64,000 nt of DNA from Helianthus annuus (GCF_002127325.2 NC_035438.2:89156385-89220384), one strand, 5' to 3'; numbered from the stretch's first letter, positions 21,547 through 34,500 are shown. Made by a program: numbers and translations. The notes: generated from the letters alone by a model not told the origin.

Positions 21547-22897
21547 TGTCGCAACCCCCGACCCCTGCCTCGGGAGGCGGGCAGCCGCGGCCTACTCAGA
21601 GATGGTGGTATCAGTGTTTATCAATTTGGCAGCGGATTTACACCAGGACCATAGTTAGGAAATATTTTATCAGAGTAAAATACCACACTTTTATATTATA
21701 AAACACATGGGAAATTCCCAAGTTTCCACTACAAACATTTTATAGGGACAAACCCTATATTATTAAATAAAACATCTTCTTTATTTATTATAGCCACTTT
21801 TCCAAGCCTTCAGTGTTGTCCAGCTGGCTTCTATTTGGCTTTCACATTTTGTTACCTAAAACGCGTTTAAAAACATTTTGTCTGTGGGAAATACTGGTGA
21901 GTGAATCCCAATTTAATCAAGATAGGTTTTACCAGTTACAGTTATTGAGGGCGATCTCGCAATTACATTTGTTTATTTTTCTACTTTAATTACCACCCAC
22001 AGTACTGTCAACCCGACTTGTGGTCAAGTTACTACTCACAGTGTAGTAACAAATTTTGTATACAAAACCCCAACATACCGACGATAATTGTAGAATACAA
22101 ATACTCAATCATTGTTTAATATAATGTAAAACATTTGAGATTTTATAAAAACAATTTGCAAAAAGGTTCACAAAAAGGAGATTACTCATATTGCTACTTT
22201 AGGGTTTTCCTTTGTGTTTTCCTGGTTATTATCTATTAATTAAACAATGGACATGCGTTAGTATAATAACCCAATATTTACATTAGTTATACCCTCCCCG
22301 AGATAGAACACCAACCACTACGTTGGGCAGAGCCTCGACAGCCGTTACGGAGCGCTAGGTTAAATCGGGAAGCGTATCTAATACGTAACCGGGGGTTATG
22401 ATACTTATAACGAGGCTGAACTTCGTTATTTAGGGGGGTATTATGCCCGATATTATGTTTGCTATGCAGAAAATTGAGAGAGAAATCGAGAGAATGAACG
22501 AATTCAAAATGAGAGCCGATGGCCTCTATTTATAGTTCTGTTCGACCACTATGTCGCGCCCCGTGTAGGAATCACCAAAGGGCTTCGCGGCCCATGAGGC
22601 CAACTAGGGTAGGCCCTAGCTTGGCTGACTCGAACCCTAGACCCAACACGTTCACGACACATGGCGGCCCCGGGCTGCTCCTGGTGGCCTAGCTGTCGCG
22701 ACCCGCGTAAGACGAAGAGATGGTCTTCGCAGCCCGCAAGCGCACATTAAAATTTGATTTTTTTAATATTTATAAAAATAAAGGTATATAGGGTCAGTTC
22801 TCGTATATGGGGTGTATTTTAAGACACATAGGGGTGTTCTAAATACTTTAGGATATATATTTAGGAGTGTTGGAAATAGTTTAGGAGGGTTGCTATA
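21547..22897 (-). repeat. 5' LTR of element C
   Basis: Direct copy of 2673-4021, 1351 against 1349 bases. Differences include CpG to TpG or CpA changes in the promoter palindromes. The flanking target duplication ATTTG is at 22898-22902. Confidence 0.92.
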
Positions 22898-22945
22898 ATT
22901 TGTTCGTCCCGCCCCGATGTTTCCGCCATTGGTTGGGGTGTGACA
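22898..22945 (+). mobile_element. End of LTR E beyond element C
   Basis: Contains the ATTTG duplication and the last 43 bases of LTR E (CCGCCATTGGTTGGGGTGTGACA end). It joins D's coding region at 22946 with no primer site, so E is either a 3' LTR or a solo LTR inserted in D. Read in reverse, these bases resemble the start of D's LTR at 26138, so the two LTRs are related. Confidence 0.65.
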
Positions 22946-24881
22946 ATAAGGTTGATGCAAAAGTCGATATCTCGGGTAGGGGTAGACCGGGTAAATTGTC
23001 AAGAAAGACATTAGGAAAATCACGAACCACAAGTACCTTTTCCATCGTCTTCTTTTCCTCCTCCGCTACTACAATGTGGGCTGAGAAAACCAAGTATTCC
23101 TTGCGGAGATACTTGGTTGCTTGAATACACGACATAAGTTTTAGTTCTTTCGAGAATACTTCGCCATAAACACATAATTGATCGCCATTTGGAAGGGAGA
23201 AACGAATCATCTTTTTGAAACAAACCACTTCAGAACGATTTTCACAAAGAAAGTCCATGCCTACTATGACAACGAAACTACCAAGCTGCATAGGAATGAG
23301 GTCGATCGGGAAAATGTGATTGTTGAGTGTGAGAGTACAATCACGGAGAACGGAGCTGACAGTGACGGTTCTTCTGGTGGCAACTTCTACTTCGAATGTC
23401 GTTGGGTAAATAGTGCGTTTACGTTTTAAAAGTTTCTCGAATTCAATCGACACAAAACAGTTATCGGCTCCAGTATCAAATAAGCACGAAGCATAAATAC
23501 CGTTAACAAGGAACGTACCGTTGACAACATTGTTGTCAGTCTGAGCCTGGCGGACGTTGATATTGAAGGTTCTTCCGCAGGCTGCTTGTTGTGGCTGCTG
23601 TTGCGCTTGCTGCTGAGGCTGCTGTTGCTGTTGTTGCTGGTGGTGGTTGTTGTTGCGGTTCTTGTTTCGCAACTTGGCATGGGCAAACATTAGTGAAATG
23701 ATTAGGGTCACCACAAGTGTAGCAGGTTCGAGCATTAGCAACTGGTGCTGGAATTGTTGGGTTACCCTGAAGAACGAGGGGTTGAGCTGGTGGTGTAGGA
23801 AGAGTTTGAAGAGCTTGCTGGTGGGGGCCTGAGCGGCAGTGAGCTGTAAAGTGCCCATAGATGTTGCAGTTTGCACAGAACGACAGTTCACCCATGTTGG
23901 GTGATGATAGGTGCAAGTAGGGCACAGTGGGTGAGTACAAGTGTACGCACGCTTGGCAGGCGGTGCATTGGTAACAGCGACTTGACGATTCTGGTTGCTA
24001 GGCGGTGCGGGGACGGCGTTGAGTGGAGCTACGGCGGTAGTCACATAGTTCTTCTTGTTGTTGTTCCTTCGCTTGCGGCTTTGGCTTGAAGACTTTGAAC
24101 CTTGAGATGTTGCATTGTTGGTTCTGGGAGCTGCAGTAGCCTGGCTGAGACTCTTGGTCGAGGTTTTGAAAGCTCCAGCCAAGACTCGTTTGTCGTTGAT
24201 CTTAGCTGCGAGTTAGTAGGTTTCCTCGATAGTAGTAGGTCTCGCTGCCTGGACAAAATCAGCTACACAGTCGGGGAGAGCGCGAATACACTTCTTGATG
24301 GTCTTATCAGGCTTGCCCACTTGACTGGGACAAATGATGCTCAATTGTTTGAAACGAGCGGTGAGACCAGTGTTGTCAACTCCTTCTTACTTGATGTGCC
24401 AGAATTCATTCTCCAGCTTCTGGACTTCGTGAGGAGGACATAACTCCTTCATCATGAGCTCCCAGAGTTCCTCCCATGAGAGGCCATAAGTTGCATCGTT
24501 ATCGCGCCTGTTGCGCTCAGCGGTCCACCAATCTAGTGCTCTGGACTAGAAGACTCCAGTAGAATTCACAGTGTGGAGATTTTCTGGACATCCGCTTTGA
24601 CAAAAGGTGACCTCGATCGAGTCAAACCATTGAAACATTGCACTGGGTCCATCTTCACCAGTAAAACTTGCTGGACCGCAGGCTTTGAATTGTTTGAAGC
24701 TGAAGGGAGCTTTAGGTGCGTCACTCTTTGATTCAACAGAAGATTTGCTGTTGACGTCATTGATTTCACTGACAATTTGTGGTATAACCTTGGCCATTTC
24801 CTTGGCCACGAGAGAGGCAATTCGTTTGTCAGCTTTGTTCCTCTAAACATTTTGGTGCGTATGGGATCCAAAGGAAGACAT
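22946..24881 (-). pseudogene. Element D gag and protease (broken, truncated)
   Basis: ATG at 24881 (MSSFGSHTHQNV), then a stop. The capsid region has FKQFKACGPASFTGEDG and LDWWTAERNRRD. A Cys/His stretch CTHPLCPTCTYHHPTW and a knuckle CYTCGDPNHFTNVC (near 23700) precede a Gln-rich run, then the protease motif CLFDTGADNCFV near 23480 and VGMDFLCENRSEV. The sequence ends at LPGLP and the pol linker, where LTR E joins. Stops near 24847, 24547, 24390 and 24215 and a shift near 23700 break the frame. Confidence 0.82.
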
Positions 24882-24980
24882 CGTCAAGTGTAAGTTCTGC
24901 AGCAGACATCATTCCGAGGGATTAGACGAGATTCGTTTATATAGGGTTTCGTTTTGAATAGTTCAACGTTTAACAACCCA

Positions 24981-24981
<1 letters not shown>

Positions 24982-25060
<79 letters not shown>
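24982..25060. repeat. (TTA)n microsatellite in element D leader
   Basis: Seventy-nine bases of TTA/ATT repeats about 100 bases upstream of the gag start. Long ORFs of poly-Asn or poly-Ile across it are artefacts of the repeat. Confidence 0.95.
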
Positions 25061-26122
25061 CTCCCACATAAAGCACAGGAACACGTCGGCATATAGTCAC
25101 GTATGCACATAATTCACAGAAGCACGTATACACATAATTCACATAAGCACATATTTTGCACGTATTCACCTACATATTTTTCATGTATTCAGCAACATAT
25201 TTTGCACGTATTCACCTATCTTTCAAGGTCGCGTAGCGCGAGCGAGAGTTGCGAGCGACAGCGAGTAGCGTAAGTGACGAGTTCGAGATTCATTAGTCTG
25301 TTTGCGGTTAGTTAGCGTTTTAAATTGCGAGAGTGGGGTGATCCTGAGCTTCATATTACTACGGGAAGCGAAAAGCAATAAAGCGTAAAATCTTCAAAAT
25401 CGAAACATATAAACACATAAAATCGATGACGCGTAAAATCGGAGATTGCAGGCTTGAAAATGACATGGAGTGCCTTGGGTGTTAGACATCGACTGCCCAA
25501 AGCGATTCAACTATCCACAACAAACTTGAGTACACGCTTTGGCCTAATACTCTATGATCTCTCACAGCAACTTAGTGAACGACATACATCCTTTCAGTTA
25601 CTATGTGACTCGAGTCGTTGGAAACAGTCGAGACTTTGGTGAGATTTGTAAAATCGAAGTAGGAAGTGGAACAGGTCATTAAGATGCGGGTTTCACCCAT
25701 AACTTAACAACGTCGTTTCTGAGTGTGGTTAAACAACCACAAGATAGAGATGGAGATTCCCGTTGAGGTATGGATGTCACTCCTAACTCAACGTAGATCC
25801 TCGTGCTAAGAGTAAAATACGCGGGATAAGTGATCTTATCGAAAGTTTTTGGTTTTCACACCTAATCTCGACCCCATCACTCGGTTGTGTTATGTGAGAG
25901 TTTTCAAAACGTGTGTGTTGTGTTAGCCTTAGGAAACGCTGCCCTCATACGAAGTTACTGAGTTCGTACGAAGGTGTAATATCTTGAGTTCGTACAAAGC
26001 CACCATTGGTGGGTTCACACTAGAGCAAAATCATGTGGGTTCGTACGATGCTGGTCTGTTGGTACTTTAGACTATAGACTAGGCCAATTCTATATGACTC
26101 GACCTAATTCCCTATAGTTATC
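25061..26122 (-). other. Element D untranslated leader
   Basis: About 1 kb between primer site and gag with no supported ORF. It has short GCGAGCGAGAG-type and GTTCGTACGA-type repeats. No upstream ORF like those of C and F is seen. Confidence 0.5.
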
Positions 26123-26134
26123 GCTCTGATACCA
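26123..26134 (-). other. Primer binding site of element D
   Basis: Minus strand TGGTATCAGAGC, three bases from the LTR end at 26138. Confidence 0.88.
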
Positions 26135-26137
26135 ATC

Positions 26138-26382
26138 TGTCACACCCCAACCGATGGCGGAAACATCGGGGCGCGACACTAGGCGAACCAGATTGCTCAA
26201 GAGAATCCATAACAAGTATTAATGACAATATTTAAAAGGTTCATTATCCCAACCCAATAAACAAATATTCCACAAATAGTTATCACAGAGTCACATCTCT
26301 TAAACAAACAAGTCCGACAACCTAGATTTTTATTAGATGAGTTTCTAGACTGCCTATCTTGATTTTAGCATAACAATCCATC
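26138..26382 (-). repeat. 5' LTR of element D, partial
   Basis: Minus strand LTR end GGTTGGGGTGTGACA, with a CGCCCCGATGTTTCCGCC stretch. Only 245 bases remain; element G's LTR starts at 26383. The continuation beyond G is not recognised. Confidence 0.7.
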
Positions 26383-26628
26383 TGTCACACCCTGAGTTTT
26401 GCGTAAGCGTGTTACGTGTGACTTGCTTAATATCATTGCATTCAACCATAACAAACAACTATATGATAGAAACCATGATGTTCATCCATTACTGAGTTTC
26501 AAAATATTACAACCAACAATGTTTAACACGAAACCAAGACTTCAAGTTCATAATACAAACTGACCAAAGTTTTAAGTTCCTTAATGGACTTTAACAAAAG
26601 ACACTAATAGAATGAGGATTTGAACCAT
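26383..26628 (-). repeat. 3' LTR of element G, outer part
   Basis: Minus strand LTR end (CAGGGTGTGACA-like, here CTCAGGGTGTGACA) followed by sequence matching the ends of F's LTRs. The LTR is split by element B and continues at 37183-40926. Confidence 0.75.
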
Positions 26629-27106
26629 TGTTGGTGCACTGAATGTCTGTTAACTACGTCTTAATCGAGTTTTAGGTCTAGACAGAATAGATTAGGGTTT
26701 AGAAAACAAGAAAGTGGGTTATTCATGTAATTCCGCTTGAAATGACAAACATGTCGTTTCAAGCGAAATCAGGTTCTTGTTATTCCGCTCGAACAGATTT
26801 AAACATGAGATTCCGCTTGAATCGAGTTGAAGCGGAATCAGGGGTTTCGCTTGAGTGTGTTTCAAGAGGAATCAGCACTAGTATATATAGGTGTGTGCTG
26901 TTGTCATTTGTAACAGTGGGAGCGGAATTAGGAGTCGAGGTGCTGTCGGATTTTTGTTAGAATCATTGTAAAAGACTCAGAAAAGCAGTAATAGAAAGAA
27001 ATTGAAAGGATACAAGCTGTTTGACATTGTTTAGTTTGATTCCGCCTTAGTAAATGATGATGAACTACTCATACTGACAGTTTAGGGTCACGAGAACGGT
27101 CCTACA
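26629..27106 (+). repeat. 5' LTR of element B
   Basis: TGTTGGTGCAC ... CCTACA, 478 bases. TATA-like TATATATA at 26882-26889. Upstream lie several copies of ATTCCGCTTGAA in both orientations, including an inverted pair TTCCGCTTGAAATGAC (26731-26746) and GTCGTTTCAAGCGAAA (26753-26768). Confidence 0.95.
26731..26889 (+). promoter_or_regulatory. LTR B motif cluster and TATA box
   Basis: Six or more CGCTTGAA-type sites between 26731 and 26875 precede the TATA box (26882-26889). Order and orientation match LTR A, although the spacers differ. This is probably the element's enhancer; the factor is unknown. Confidence 0.65.
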
Positions 27107-27108
27107 AG

Positions 27109-27120
27109 TGGTATCAGAGC
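27109..27120 (+). other. Primer binding site of element B
   Basis: TGGTATCAGAGC two bases after the LTR, complementary to initiator methionine tRNA. Confidence 0.92.
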
Positions 27121-27326
27121 TCAGGACGAGGAGTTCACACCAATTCAGCTTGATTCTACCAGATTTTCTCACTTCCACTCACTTCTTCTCATACTTTTCT
27201 TATTTGAACAAGTTCTAACGGTTGAAATGGCCTGATTTTCACGTATATTGTGTAAAGTTTTAACAAACCCTACAAAGAATCAGATTAAAATTCGAGTTAA
27301 AAATGGTAAAAATGGCCTATAAACCT

Positions 27327-27612
27327 GATTCCGCTTAAACGGGTGTTCGGTAATTTCGCTTGAAAACGGTAGCCATTTGAAGCGAAATAACAGATTCCGC
27401 TTGAAAAGTACATATTTCGCTTGAAAGTACAATCTGATTTCGCTTGAAAATCAGATTCCACTCGAGATTATAGTGTGATTTCATTTAAAGTTAAGATTTC
27501 GCTTGAAATTCCAAGCGAAATAAGAGATTTCGCTTGAAAAAAGCTTATTCCGCTTCAAAAGCCTATTCCGCTTGAAAGGCTTATTTCGCTTAAAAGCTGA
27601 TTCCGCTTGAAT
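27327..27612 (+). repeat. Leader array of ATTTCGCTTGAAA motifs, element B
   Basis: About fifteen degenerate copies in 286 bases, mostly one orientation, two inverted (near 27376 and 27512). Same motif and same place as the array of element A (6178-6450). Confidence 0.88.
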
Positions 27613-27681
27613 TAGCTGATTTTTTTTTTCAAAATTTTGAAAATTTTCTAAGTGTTTGTTGATCGTTTCAGGTACTTGAAA

Positions 27682-30600
27682 ATGGATGATCTATTCATGA
27701 ATCCATTCTGTGATGTGTTTGCTTATACTAGTGGTTCGGGAGACGGCACAACGAACAACACAAATGAAACTACACCAACCCCGAATGCGAAGAAGATTCT
27801 TTCTGATGCAATGAGCATGGAAAGTGCTTATGGTACATACAACAAGCCTCCTAAACTGATGGCGATCGAAGATTACAACCGGTGGGCTGCCAGATTTGAG
27901 GAGTGGCTTAAAGCTTTCGCATTTCCAAGCTGGAAAAGTTTAAAGAACGGTTATACTTCAGGTCAACGTGTTGATGAAAGTTTGACAGATATTGACGATG
28001 TTGAAAGATATGTTGCTGAACAGAAATGCATAGCGTTGATTCATCAATCAGTCAGAGATGATATAATTTCACTGATCGAGTATACAAATTCAAAAGATCT
28101 TTGGGAAAAACTGAGGGTTAAATGTGTAGGTAGTGCTGAGATTGTGAAAAACAAAAAGAAATTGTTGCGTAAAGAGTTTGATTTATTTGGTTGTATGAAG
28201 AATGAATCTGTTTGTAAAATGATCGAGAGATTTGGGCATCTAAAGATGGAGTTGGCTAGGCATGAAATCACTTATACTCAAGAGGAGTTGGTCGACAAGT
28301 TGTTTGATTCGTTGCCGAATGATTAAGACTGGCAATACTTTGCTCTAATGTTGAAGAACACTATCAAACCGCCAGAAGTGTTAACTGTGGATTTGCTGAT
28401 TGGGAGACTAGAAAGCCACGAGTTAGAAATAAAGAAATCTAAAGTCAACAACACAGCTTATCAGCAGAATGTGGATCTGTATTACAGAGTAAATCTACCA
28501 AAGACTGGTTCTCCGAGAACAGCGTTTTCTGCAGAAAGCTCAAATACTATGAATCATGAAACACCTCATAGTGGTTTCCATAGTGGATCTTCTTCAACAC
28601 CTTCAAGCCAATCTGCATCAAAGAACTTATTTCAATGCAACATCGCTGTAGGTTTGAAGAATGGTCAAAATTTCAGCGAAGAATCTGCAAAGCAGCAGAT
28701 GGTTTTCTTAGCATATGTGCTTGAATCGTATGAGAGCCTTGTGGCAGGCAAGATAGGCAACACCAACCTAACAAAGGAAGACTACGATCAGATAGATCCT
28801 GAGGAGAGGGAACTGATCGACATAAGGTGGTGTATGACCAGTGCAGTTCGAAGGGCACAGCGTTTCATGGAGATTATGGGAAGAAAGTCTATTGGTGGAC
28901 CTTCTACCAAGCTAGGCTTTGACAAATCAAAAGTGACATGTTTCAAATGCAAACAGAAAGGTCACTTTAAGCGCGAGTGCAGAAATGCTTATGCTGATGA
29001 GTCTAAAAATCCGTTCAGAGAAGATTACTACAAGAAGGTAATTTATCTTCAGAATAAGGCTGAACCCCCCAGGATGAAGCAGATTGAAGACAAAGAAAAA
29101 TCCAGAGCTCTTGCTGTCATTCATGACGATGAAGGTTTTGACTGGAGCGAGTTACTACCTGAGGAAGACGCAGTAGGTTATGCGTTTGTTGCAAAAGAAG
29201 AAGTCAAACCATTCAGAGACACTAGATCAGAAGCAGATAAAGCTGATGATAGACGACAGAGAGCTGAATGGAAAATGATGACACTTTCTCGTGTACACAC
29301 TGAAGCAAAGAGAGCAAAAAGATGGGATCCAGATAGAGGATGTTACCTTGATCCTGAAGGAAACATTGCTATTGATCCAAAGACTCTTAGTCTTAAAGCT
29401 ATAACTGCAGAATTTGCTGAACTTGAAGAGTCTCAACAGAGAAAATGGTGGGGTGGTGGTGAACAGAAAGAAAAAGAGCAGGAGCAAAAGCCAAAGAAGA
29501 TAGATGAAGGAATCATTGATACTTCACTGGAGATGAATGCTGAAAACTTTGGAAAGATGGCTGACAAGGTGCTGGCTGCCAAAGCGCTTGAGGTAGACTC
29601 TAAGTCTGTATCTGAGTCTAAAAGCCAGGTCAGTTCAAATGAGTCGTCCAGTGAGACAGGTAAGAAGTTCAAAGGTGACAGTGACTGCAAACATTGCATG
29701 AAAAACTGCAAAGTTTGTAGTACACAAGATTACCTCAAAGATACAAAGGTGAATGATCGGACAAAAAGAGTCAGTAAGGTTGAAGATCAGATTCTTGATC
29801 GTGACAAAATGCTCAAATTTGCAAATGATCAAGTTAAAAGGTTGACTGAGAAAATTGACAATGATAAAAGTGAAGTAGAAAGAATTAGGAAAGAGAATGA
29901 GAAACTAATTAATGAAAACCGTCAAATCTCAGAAAATTTTAACAAGTTAAAACAAACAATTCAAGATTCTGATGAACGAAATGGTAAAACAAGAAAAGAA
30001 AATGAGCATTTAACTGTGATTCTTAGACACAAAGAAGAACAAATCAAGAAGCAATTGGATGAGATTGCTAAGTTGAAGCTTCAATTTGAAGAAGCTAAGA
30101 TTGAAAATGAGCGCATCAATCTGAAATTGACCAGTTACAACTCCGCAAGCTTTGTTTTGCAACACATTTTCCCCAAACCTATCCGGAAAAACAAAGCAGG
30201 CGAAGATGTATTCTCTGATGGAACAGGGGTGGGGTATCATCAGGTTCCACCACCAGTTTTGAACAATTATTCAAAGAAGAAATCAGGGTTGGTTAATGAT
30301 GATGATCAAAATGAGGTGAAACTTCCAGATACAATTGATGTCACGTTCACTTCATCTTCCGATGACGATAGTATCCAAACAGATGTTGTAAAAAGTGTAG
30401 TTGAAAATGTTCTAAAATTTGAAAGTGACAATACTGAGGAAGATGAATGTTTCTTGGACAAGTACATTCCGAAACAAAAGTCCAAGAACAACTTAAATGA
30501 AGGACCAAATCTTGTCATGTACAAGATGTTGGGTTCGGATAAGTTGTTTTCGGATTCTGAGTTTCCACTAGAGAATGTTAATGTGAACAAATTGACAAAT

Positions 30601-31536
30601 GTTTTCAAATTAATTGAAGTTGATCTGTCAGAAGTGAACAATTTAAATCAAACACAAAGACAAATGAATTTTGAAAAAGATAAAGCTTATTACAAGAAGC
30701 CAGTTGTTCCACCACGTTTTTACAACAATAATCGAAACAGATGGTCGGGTGGTTATCAGGGAGGTAAGACTTATCAGAAAAAGAATGTTCAAAACAAAAG
30801 GTTTGTTGAGAAGAAAGTGTTTGTGAACAGTTCAAGTTCACTGTCTGATGAAGAGTCAAAAATCTTTTCAAAATCAAACAAAGAGTTCTTTGAGAAGAAG
30901 GCCTCACAGCCTCAGTCCGAAGGCACAAGTCGAGTAGTTGACACTCGAACATGCTTCAAATGAAATCAAGTTGGACATATTGCATGGAAGTGTACCAATT
31001 TGAAGCCTAAGACTGAAGTCGTGAAGACTCAAAAGAAGAAAGTTGATGGAAAAGGAAAAGCTCCATTGGTTGTTGAGAAAAAGGTTTTGAAAAATGATAA
31101 CATCAAAGTCAAAACTGAACCTGTTAAGAAAGTGGTAACTAAAAATGAGAAATTTTACAAACGGGTTGCATCAGCTCAACAAACATGGAAGCCGAAAGTT
31201 GTTGAAAAGAAAGAAAGTGTTTCAAAACCAAAGGTTTCTGAGATTGAAAAACAATCATCTTCTACCACACCGGTAAAGGTGAATGTTCCTTTGGATTATT
31301 ATGTGAAACTTGAAAAAGAAATGCAAAAATCTGAAAAGAAAAATGTTCAAAAGAAAGACCAACCATCTGGTCAACCTCAAAAAGATGAGTTTTTTCTATA
31401 TAAAAAGGTTGAGGTTGGGTCTAAAGAAAGTTTAAAAATGAATGATAAAAATTTTCCGCCACTTTACACTACAAAATCTCACATCAAAGTTGAGTTACCT
31501 GAGTCAAAAGCAGGCTTGGGTAGCTTCCAAATCTAA
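27682..31536 (+). pseudogene. Element B long gag polyprotein (two stops)
   Basis: ATG at 27682; one frame runs to the stop at 31534-31536, about 1284 codons, with in-frame stops at 28324 and 30961. In order there is a Copia capsid region (YNRWAARFEEWLKAF; LRKEFDLFGCMKNES), the FQCNIAVGLKNGQNFSEE region, a CCHC knuckle CFKCKQKGHFKREC near 28940, a Lys/Glu-rich linker, a long coiled coil (about 29760-30140), a serine/acidic part (IDVTFTSSSDDDS), and a second knuckle near 30950 in which the stop at 30961 falls at a metal-binding position. It is far longer than a typical Copia gag. Gag would assemble particles and bind RNA. A separate stop, not a frameshift, divides it from pol. Confidence 0.88.
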
Positions 31537-31554
31537 CTAAAGTGTTTATGGTTT

Positions 31555-34500
31555 GTGCAGGAGCTTCCGAGATCCGTTTCAAGATGGATTATGGATAGTG
31601 GAGCTTCTCGGCACATAACGGGGAAGACAGCGTTGCTGTACGATGTTAGAAATTTCAATGGAGGTTATGTAGGTTTCGCAGGAAATCAAGGTGGTAGGAT
31701 TATTGGTGAAGGAACGTTATCCAATGGGATTGTGATGTTTGAAAGAGTTAATTACATTGCTGAGCTGGAGAATAATCTGCTTAGTATCTCGCAGATTTGT
31801 AACAGGATGTATACCACTCACTTCACTGATAAAGAATGTTTGATCTTGAAACCAGGATTTGTTATCCCTGAAGAATGGATTATCATGAGGGCACCAAGAG
31901 TCAATGATCTGTACGTGTTGGACATGAGCGTAGCTACTACAACCACGGGTCAGGCTCATTGTTTTGTATCCAGAGCAACGGAGAAAGAATCGAGATTGTG
32001 GCACCGGAAAATGGGTCACATTCACCTACGAAAAATGAATCACCTGGTGCATAACGATTTAGTTTTGGGTGTTCATGTGAAAGTTTTTCATCTGGAAGGG
32101 GAGTGCATTAGCTATATCAAAGACAAGCAGAAGAAAAAGTCACACCCTAAAAAGCAAGTTAATTTAGTATCAAGACCTTTCGAGAGACTTCACATGGATT
32201 TGTTTGGTCCTGTGAATGTCAAGAGTATTACAGGAGATTATTACTGTCTGGTCGTTACTGATGATTATTCCAGATTTTTGTGGGTATCGTTTTTGAAGTC
32301 GAAAGATGAAACTTATGACAGTTTGATGGCGTTGTTCAAGAAAATTGAAAATCTGTACCAAAGGCGTATCAAAAGAATCAGAAGTGATAATGGTACTGAA
32401 TTCAAGAACAGCAAGATGGAAGAATTTTGTGATGAAAGAGGTATATTGCATGAGTTTAGTGCTCCGTACACTCCGCAGCAGAATGGTGTCGCAGAACGTA
32501 AAAACCGGACACTAATCGAGACGGCTAGAACAATGCTCGCTGATTCAAGGTTACCGATAAATTTTTGGGAAGAAGCTGTTTCCGCCGCATGCTATACGCT
32601 CAACAGAGTTCTCACTGTCAAGAAATTCAACAAAACGTGCTTTGAGTTAATCAATAACCGCAAACCTAATCTGAAGTATCTTGAACCGTTCGGGTCACCC
32701 TGTACTGTTCTAGAACCTTTTGGAAAGTTTGGTCCGAAGAGTGTTGAAGGAATATTCATTGGTTATGCAAGTCCTCTACGACGTGTATTCGTTCCAAGTG
32801 AGAAGCGGATTATTGAAGCTCCAAATGTTGAATGTCAAGGTCATACAATGCCGCCGCAGAATCCTGGAGATTCATGGCGTTATCATTACGACACATTGTG
32901 GGATTCGTTTAACATGAGGGAAGAACCAGAAAAAGAAGAAGATTTCTTTGACGAGTTGGATATTCTGAGAGAGTACGAGTCATCGCAGGAAAGGTTCCCA
33001 TCTGAGTATTCTACACGACCACAACAAACTTCAAATGATGATGAAGCAGGTCCAAGCAATGCTGGTGAACATGATGATGTCCAACAAACTGAAGTTGCTC
33101 ATGATAATCAGACGGAACAGAATGATAATCAAGAATCTGAGAATATGCCGATATTTGATCGTGGTGATTCAGATTCTGAGGGGGAGCAAATTCAGGATTC
33201 AAGTCAAACAAACCCAATTAGTGAACAAGGTGCAAATCAGAATGTTACTAATCTGGAAGGCGATGTAGATGTTCCAAGTGAAGTAATGCCAAGAACACTT
33301 TCATACCATCCAGAGGAGCTGATCATTGGAGAGTTGCAATCAGGCGTTCGCACTAGACGTCAAATTGACCAAGGCCTTACATGTTTTTATTCTACAGTAG
33401 CACCTTTACAAACTGAATTTTCATTGAGTTGTTTTATTTCGCAGATCGAACCGCGAACTTACAAAGAGGCGCTTACTGAAGATTCTTGGGTCAATGCGAT
33501 GCAAGAAGAGTTAAGTCAGTTTGAAAAGTTGGGAGTGTGGAAGCTAGTGGATTTGCCAGATGGTCATAGGAAAATCAACACAAAATGGCTGTTTAAGTGT
33601 AAGAGAGACGACAGAGGAGTTGTTGTATGAAACAAAGCTCGGCTCGTTGTCCAGGGCTTTAGTCAACAGGAGGGAATTGATTTTACAGAAGTCTATGCTC
33701 CTGTGGCACGACTAGAAGCAATCAGAATTTTCCTGGCATTTGCATCTTGGAAAAACTTCAAAGTATATCAGCTAGATGTGAAATCAGCGTTTCTTTACGG
33801 GAAGGTTAAAGAGGAGGTATATGTCGGACAGCCGCCAGGCTTTACCGATCCAATCCACAAGAACAAGGTCTATTTGCTGGACAAAGCGCTGTATGGTTTA
33901 CACCAGGCCCCGAGAGCTTGGTACGAGACTTTGTCTCAACACCTACTAGCCAACAGCTTTATTCGTGGAAAAGTGGATGCCACTCTCTTCACGAAAGAGA
34001 TCGACGGACATCTTCTGATAGTTAAAATTTACGTGGACGATATAATATTTAGGTCAACGAATGAGAATCTGTGCAAAGATTTCGAACAAGTGATGAAGCA
34101 AAAAAATTGAAATGTCATCAATGGGGGAAATGAAATTCTTTTTGGGACTTCAAGTTGAACAACTACCTGAGGGAATTTTCATTCACCAGACAAAGTACGT
34201 TCATGATATTCTAGAGAAATTTGGGATGTCAGGTTCTACTCCAGCTGCTACCCATTTAGTAACAAATCATGGGATTCACCCAGATCTCACCGGAGACAGG
34301 GCAGATGAGACGTTTTATTGTTCCTTGATCGGTTTATTGATGTACTTAACTGCTTCAAGACCTGATATCATGTACCCAACGTGCCTCGCAGCAAAATTTC
34401 AATCTAACCTGAGAGCTTTGCATATGGTTATTGTGAAGAGGATATTACGCTACCTGAAGGGAACTCCTACATTGGGGTTGTGGTATCCTAGAAAATGCGA

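Larger units (their letters stand above)
2673..22897 (-). mobile_element. Element C: nested chromodomain Ty3/Gypsy retrotransposon
   Basis: A minus-strand LTR retrotransposon delimited by two 1.35-kb LTRs (2673-4021 and 21547-22897) and a perfect 5-bp target duplication ATTTG (2668-2672 and 22898-22902). On the minus strand the order is 5' LTR, Met-tRNA primer site, an upstream ORF, gag, protease, reverse transcriptase, RNase H, integrase, chromodomain-like tail, polypurine tract, 3' LTR. Element A (5518-12331) and a Helitron (15440-20517) interrupt it. Without them it would be about 8.3 kb. Coding parts carry many stops. The Tekay/Del-like lineage is a tentative call from the integrase tail. 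Confidence 0.9.
22946..26382 (-). mobile_element. Element D: truncated Ty3/Gypsy retrotransposon
   Basis: Minus-strand remnant: part of the 5' LTR (26138-26382), Met-tRNA primer site, a long leader, gag and protease, cut off at the start of pol by LTR E. It is the host into which both E and G inserted (G's LTR abuts D's LTR at 26383). Its remaining pol is not in the window. Confidence 0.75.

Noticed and set aside
24884..25169. ORFs of poly-Ile and poly-Asn
   Set aside because: They are translations of a (TTA)n microsatellite in D's leader.
29227..30952. Several minus-strand ORFs over B gag
   Set aside because: Antisense shadows of the A-rich coding strand; no domain content.
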